64,000 nt of DNA from Gemmatimonadetes bacterium SCN 70-22 (GTDB lineage Bacteria; Gemmatimonadota; Gemmatimonadetes; Gemmatimonadales; Gemmatimonadaceae): positions 219,230 to 283,229 of the forward strand of contig MEDZ01000003.1 of the NCBI GenBank assembly GCA_001724275.1, written 5' to 3'. This document shows positions 61,831 through 64,000 of this stretch, piece by piece. The stretch's first letter is position 1; every line of letters begins with the position of its first letter. The notes under the pieces were generated by a model that was not told the origin of the DNA, searched no databases, and saw only the letters and a program-made list of their open reading frames with translations. Both the position numbers and the translations under genes were made by a program.

Positions 61831-62502
61831 ATGAAGATTGCCGGCGAATACTCGTTCGCGGCGCCCCGTGCGGTCGTGTGGGAGGCCTTGCAGGATCCCA
61901 AGGTGCTGGCAGCGGTGCTCCCCGGGGCGGAGCGGCTCGACCTGGTGGCGCCTGACGAGTACGAGGGAAAGCTCAAGATCAAGGTGGGGCCGGTGCAGGG
62001 CGACTTCACCGGGAAGGTGAAGCTGCAGGACCTGCAGCCTCCCGCCAGCTACAATATGACGATCGACGGGCAGGGGGCGCAGGGTTTCGTGAAGGCGACG
62101 GCGTCGATCGCGCTCGCCGAGGACGGCCCGTCGGCGACGCGCATGCGCTACGACAGCGAGGCCCAGGTGGGGGGGCGCATCGCCAGCGTGGGCCAACGCC
62201 TGGTGGAGAGCTCGGCGCGCGCCATCGTGAAGCAGAGCCTGGAGGGACTCGACGCGGCGATACGCGCGCGGGCGGCGGCGGCGCAGACGGTGGCCGCGGC
62301 GGGTGGAAGTGTGGCCGAGGCGTCGGCCGCGGCCGAGGCGGCGCTGGCGCCCATCGAGGCGGCCAAGCCGTCCCAGGCGGCGTTCGCCGCCGGCGTCGCC
62401 AGGGAAGTGGCGAAGGAAGTGATACCGCCCGGAGTGCGACGCGTGATCATCGCGGTCGTCGCGATCGTGGTGATCCTGTGGATCCTTCGGCAGGTGCTGT
62501 AG
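61831..62502 (+). CDS. coxG: CoxG / carbon monoxide dehydrogenase subunit G family protein
   Basis: 223 residues. The START/SRPBCC-like CoxG domain: MKIAGEYSFAAPRAVVWEALQDPKVLAAVLPGAE (split), YEGKLKIKVGPVQGDFTGKVKL, GQGAQGFVKATASIAL. An Ala-rich linker leads to a C-terminal membrane anchor RRVIIAVVAIVVILWILRQVL, consistent with CoxG recruiting the dehydrogenase to the inner membrane. It lies between coxE and coxM. Confidence 0.9.
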   Translation: MKIAGEYSFAAPRAVVWEALQDPKVLAAVLPGAERLDLVAPDEYEGKLKIKVGPVQGDFTGKVKLQDLQPPASYNMTIDGQGAQGFVKATASIALAEDGPSATRMRYDSEAQVGGRIASVGQRLVESSARAIVKQSLEGLDAAIRARAAAAQTVAAAGGSVAEASAAAEAALAPIEAAKPSQAAFAAGVAREVAKEVIPPGVRRVIIAVVAIVVILWILRQVL

Positions 62503-62540
62503 GGCAGTCGTCCAATCACCCGCAACCCCCGAGAGCCAAC

Positions 62541-63413
62541 GTGATACCCGCCGCCTTCGACTACCATGCGCCGTCGACGCTGGATGAAGCGCTCCAGTTG
62601 CTGGCGCGACACGGCGATGCCGCCAAGCTCCTGGCCGGGGGGCATTCCCTCATCCCGGCGATGCGCTTCCGTCTGGCGCAACCCGAGGTGCTCATCGACC
62701 TCAACAAGCTCGACACCCTGCGCTACGTCCGCGAGGAGGGTGGGGCGCTCGTGATCGGGGCGATGACCCCGGAGGCGTGGCTCGAGGAGTCGGCCGTGGT
62801 GCAGCAGCGCTTTCCCCTGCTGGCCGATGCCGTCGCGGTGATCGCCGACCCGCTGGTGCGCAATCGCGGAACCGTCGGCGGGAACCTCGCGCACGCGGAC
62901 CCGGCCAACGACCAGCCGGCGGTGATGCTGGCTCATGGCGCGACGATCGTGGCCCACGGTGCGCACGGACGCCGCACCATCGCGATCGACGACTTCTTCG
63001 TGAGCCTGTTCGAGAGCGCGCTCCAGCCGGGGGAGATCATGGTCGAGATCCGCGTCCCCGCGCCGGCCCCGTCGTCCGGGGGCGCGTACGTGAAGATGGA
63101 GCGCAAGGTGGGGGACTACGCCACCTCGGCGGTGGCGGTACAGCTGACGATGAGCGGCCAGACGATCGCCAGCGCGCGCGTGGCGCTCACGAACGTGAAC
63201 CCGGTCCCGATGCGATCGGCGGGGGCGGAGGCGGCGCTCGTCGGGAAGGCGGCCACCGAGGAGGTGTTCGAGGCGGCGGGGAAGGCCGCCGCGGCCGAGT
63301 GCGACCCCTCGAGCGACCTGCGCGGCACGGCGGAGTTCAAGCGCGACATCACGCGCGTACTGGCCAAGCGCGCGATCCGGCGTGCGGTGGCGCGCGCCCA
63401 GGGGAGGAGCTGA
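62541..63413 (+). CDS. coxM: FAD-binding subunit of a CO dehydrogenase-type molybdenum hydroxylase
   Basis: 290 residues from a GTG (GAGAG upstream). The FAD motifs of the CoxM/XdhB family are clear: [26 protein letters not shown] (split) and [23 protein letters not shown] (split), then [17 protein letters not shown]. It relays electrons from the Fe-S subunit to quinone or another acceptor. The next gene, coxS, starts three bases after its stop region. Confidence 0.92.
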   Translation: MIPAAFDYHAPSTLDEALQLLARHGDAAKLLAGGHSLIPAMRFRLAQPEVLIDLNKLDTLRYVREEGGALVIGAMTPEAWLEESAVVQQRFPLLADAVAVIADPLVRNRGTVGGNLAHADPANDQPAVMLAHGATIVAHGAHGRRTIAIDDFFVSLFESALQPGEIMVEIRVPAPAPSSGGAYVKMERKVGDYATSAVAVQLTMSGQTIASARVALTNVNPVPMRSAGAEAALVGKAATEEVFEAAGKAAAAECDPSSDLRGTAEFKRDITRVLAKRAIRRAVARAQGRS

Positions 63414-63415
63414 GC

Positions 63416-63907
63416 ATGAGCACGCACAAGGTCACGGTGGACGTGAACGGGACGTCGCACGCCGGGGAGGTGGATGCGCGCATGCTCCTGGTCCACTTCC
63501 TTCGCGAGGAATTGCGCCTGACGGGGACGCACATCGGCTGCGACACGACCAGTTGCGGCGCCTGCACCGTCATCCTCAACGGACGCGCGGTGAAGAGCTG
63601 CACCGTGTTCGCCGTGCAGGCCGACGGCGGCGCCGTGGAAACGGTGGAGGGGCTGGAGCAGGGCGGCACGCTCCATCCGCTCCAGGAAGGCTTCTGGGAG
63701 AAGCACGGGCTGCAGTGCGGCTACTGCACCCCGGGGATGCTGATGTGTGCGAAGTACCTGCTGTCGAAGAATCCCGATCCCAGCGAGGCGGAGATCCGCG
63801 CCGGCATCTCGGGCAACCTGTGCCGCTGCACCGGCTACAACAACATCGTCGAGGCGATTCGCTACGCGGCCGAGAAGATGGCTGCGACGCAGGAGGTGGC
63901 ACGATGA
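63416..63907 (+). CDS. coxS: 2Fe-2S subunit of a CO dehydrogenase-type enzyme
   Basis: 163 residues with both [2Fe-2S] sites: [21 protein letters not shown], a plant-type set, and [10 protein letters not shown] with [41 protein letters not shown] (split) is the family's N-terminus. GGGGAGGAG lies before the ATG. Its stop overlaps the start of coxL by ATGA. Confidence 0.93.
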   Translation: MSTHKVTVDVNGTSHAGEVDARMLLVHFLREELRLTGTHIGCDTTSCGACTVILNGRAVKSCTVFAVQADGGAVETVEGLEQGGTLHPLQEGFWEKHGLQCGYCTPGMLMCAKYLLSKNPDPSEAEIRAGISGNLCRCTGYNNIVEAIRYAAEKMAATQEVAR

Positions 63908-64000
63908 CGACCCACGTCGCTGATCGCTTCGAGAAGCACTCGCCCAAGCCCGAGGGGTCGTCGGCCCACGTGGCGACGACCGACGAGCTGCGCATCACCA
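63904..64000 (+). CDS. coxL: Start of the large molybdenum subunit of the CO dehydrogenase-type enzyme, partial
   Basis: Only 32 codons lie in the window ([15 protein letters not shown]... ending DELRIT). It starts at the ATG overlapping the coxS stop. Placement after coxM and coxS, plus coxDEG upstream, identifies it as coxL; the active-site loop that distinguishes true (form I) from form II enzymes is outside the window. Confidence 0.7.
   Translation, partial: MTTHVADRFEKHSPKPEGSSAHVATTDELRIT

Overview
The window is a GC-rich (about 70 %), gene-dense stretch of bacterial chromosome. Several things point to an aerobic, heterotrophic soil-type Gemmatimonadota, although no rRNA or other phylogenetic marker is present to prove it: a SusC/SusD outer-membrane pair, many Tat-exported or lipoprotein enzymes, an exported TldD/TldE pair, and a high density of secreted peptidases. 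Taxonomy is therefore inference. No tRNA, rRNA, CRISPR array, transposase, phage gene or integrase was found.

Layout. 1-7.2 kb: the end of a DUF1080 gene, a dodecin, a DUF5602 lipoprotein, a Tat-exported class V aminotransferase, a VKOR-type protein, an S9 peptidase and a secreted protein made of two copies of one domain. 7.4-16.8 kb: SusD and SusC (minus strand), then divergently a secreted D-aminoacylase-type amidohydrolase and a 971-residue HExxH / beta-propeller / beta-barrel protein. This looks like a peptide-scavenging locus. 16.8-24.5 kb: aldose epimerase and a methyltransferase, then a minus-strand operon of GH1 beta-glucosidase, mannosyl-3-phosphoglycerate-phosphatase-like HAD enzyme, glycosyltransferase and TPR protein, then an amidohydrolase and a GNAT. 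24.7-31.4 kb: TldE and exported TldD, and divergently a SWIM-SNF2 helicase. 31.4-36.8 kb: an iron/heme-type uptake operon (TonB receptor, binding lipoprotein, FecCD permease, ATPase) held together by stop/start overlaps. 37.1-40.0 kb: a two-subunit molybdenum oxidoreductase of the IorAB type. 40.1-43.8 kb: a SAP-DinB protein and divergent glgA/glgC for glycogen.

43.8-52.1 kb: a SufR-like cysteine-containing regulator divergent from a DUF4142 - dihaem cytochrome c operon across an AT-rich promoter island; a Tat-exported M20-family protein with altered metal ligands; a GMC oxidoreductase with its subunit-3 partner; and a PLP decarboxylase. 52.2-56.8 kb: a three-gene operon of GltD-ferredoxin fusion, KorA and KorB. 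56.9-59.5 kb: a hybrid sensor kinase. 59.6-64.0 kb: a carbon monoxide dehydrogenase-type cluster (MoxR/CoxD-like, CoxE, CoxG, CoxM, CoxS and the start of CoxL, which runs off the window).

Two signals run across all regions. The 8-mer CGTTAGGC (or its complement GCCTAACG) occurs 16 times, against about two expected at this GC content. It is mostly read in genes as Leu-Gly with an otherwise rare TTA codon, and three copies stand in a 12-bp tandem array at 18775-18810. Short tandem repeats, mostly of period 12, also recur in unrelated genes. Translational coupling by ATGA, GTGA or TGATG overlaps is used in nearly every operon.
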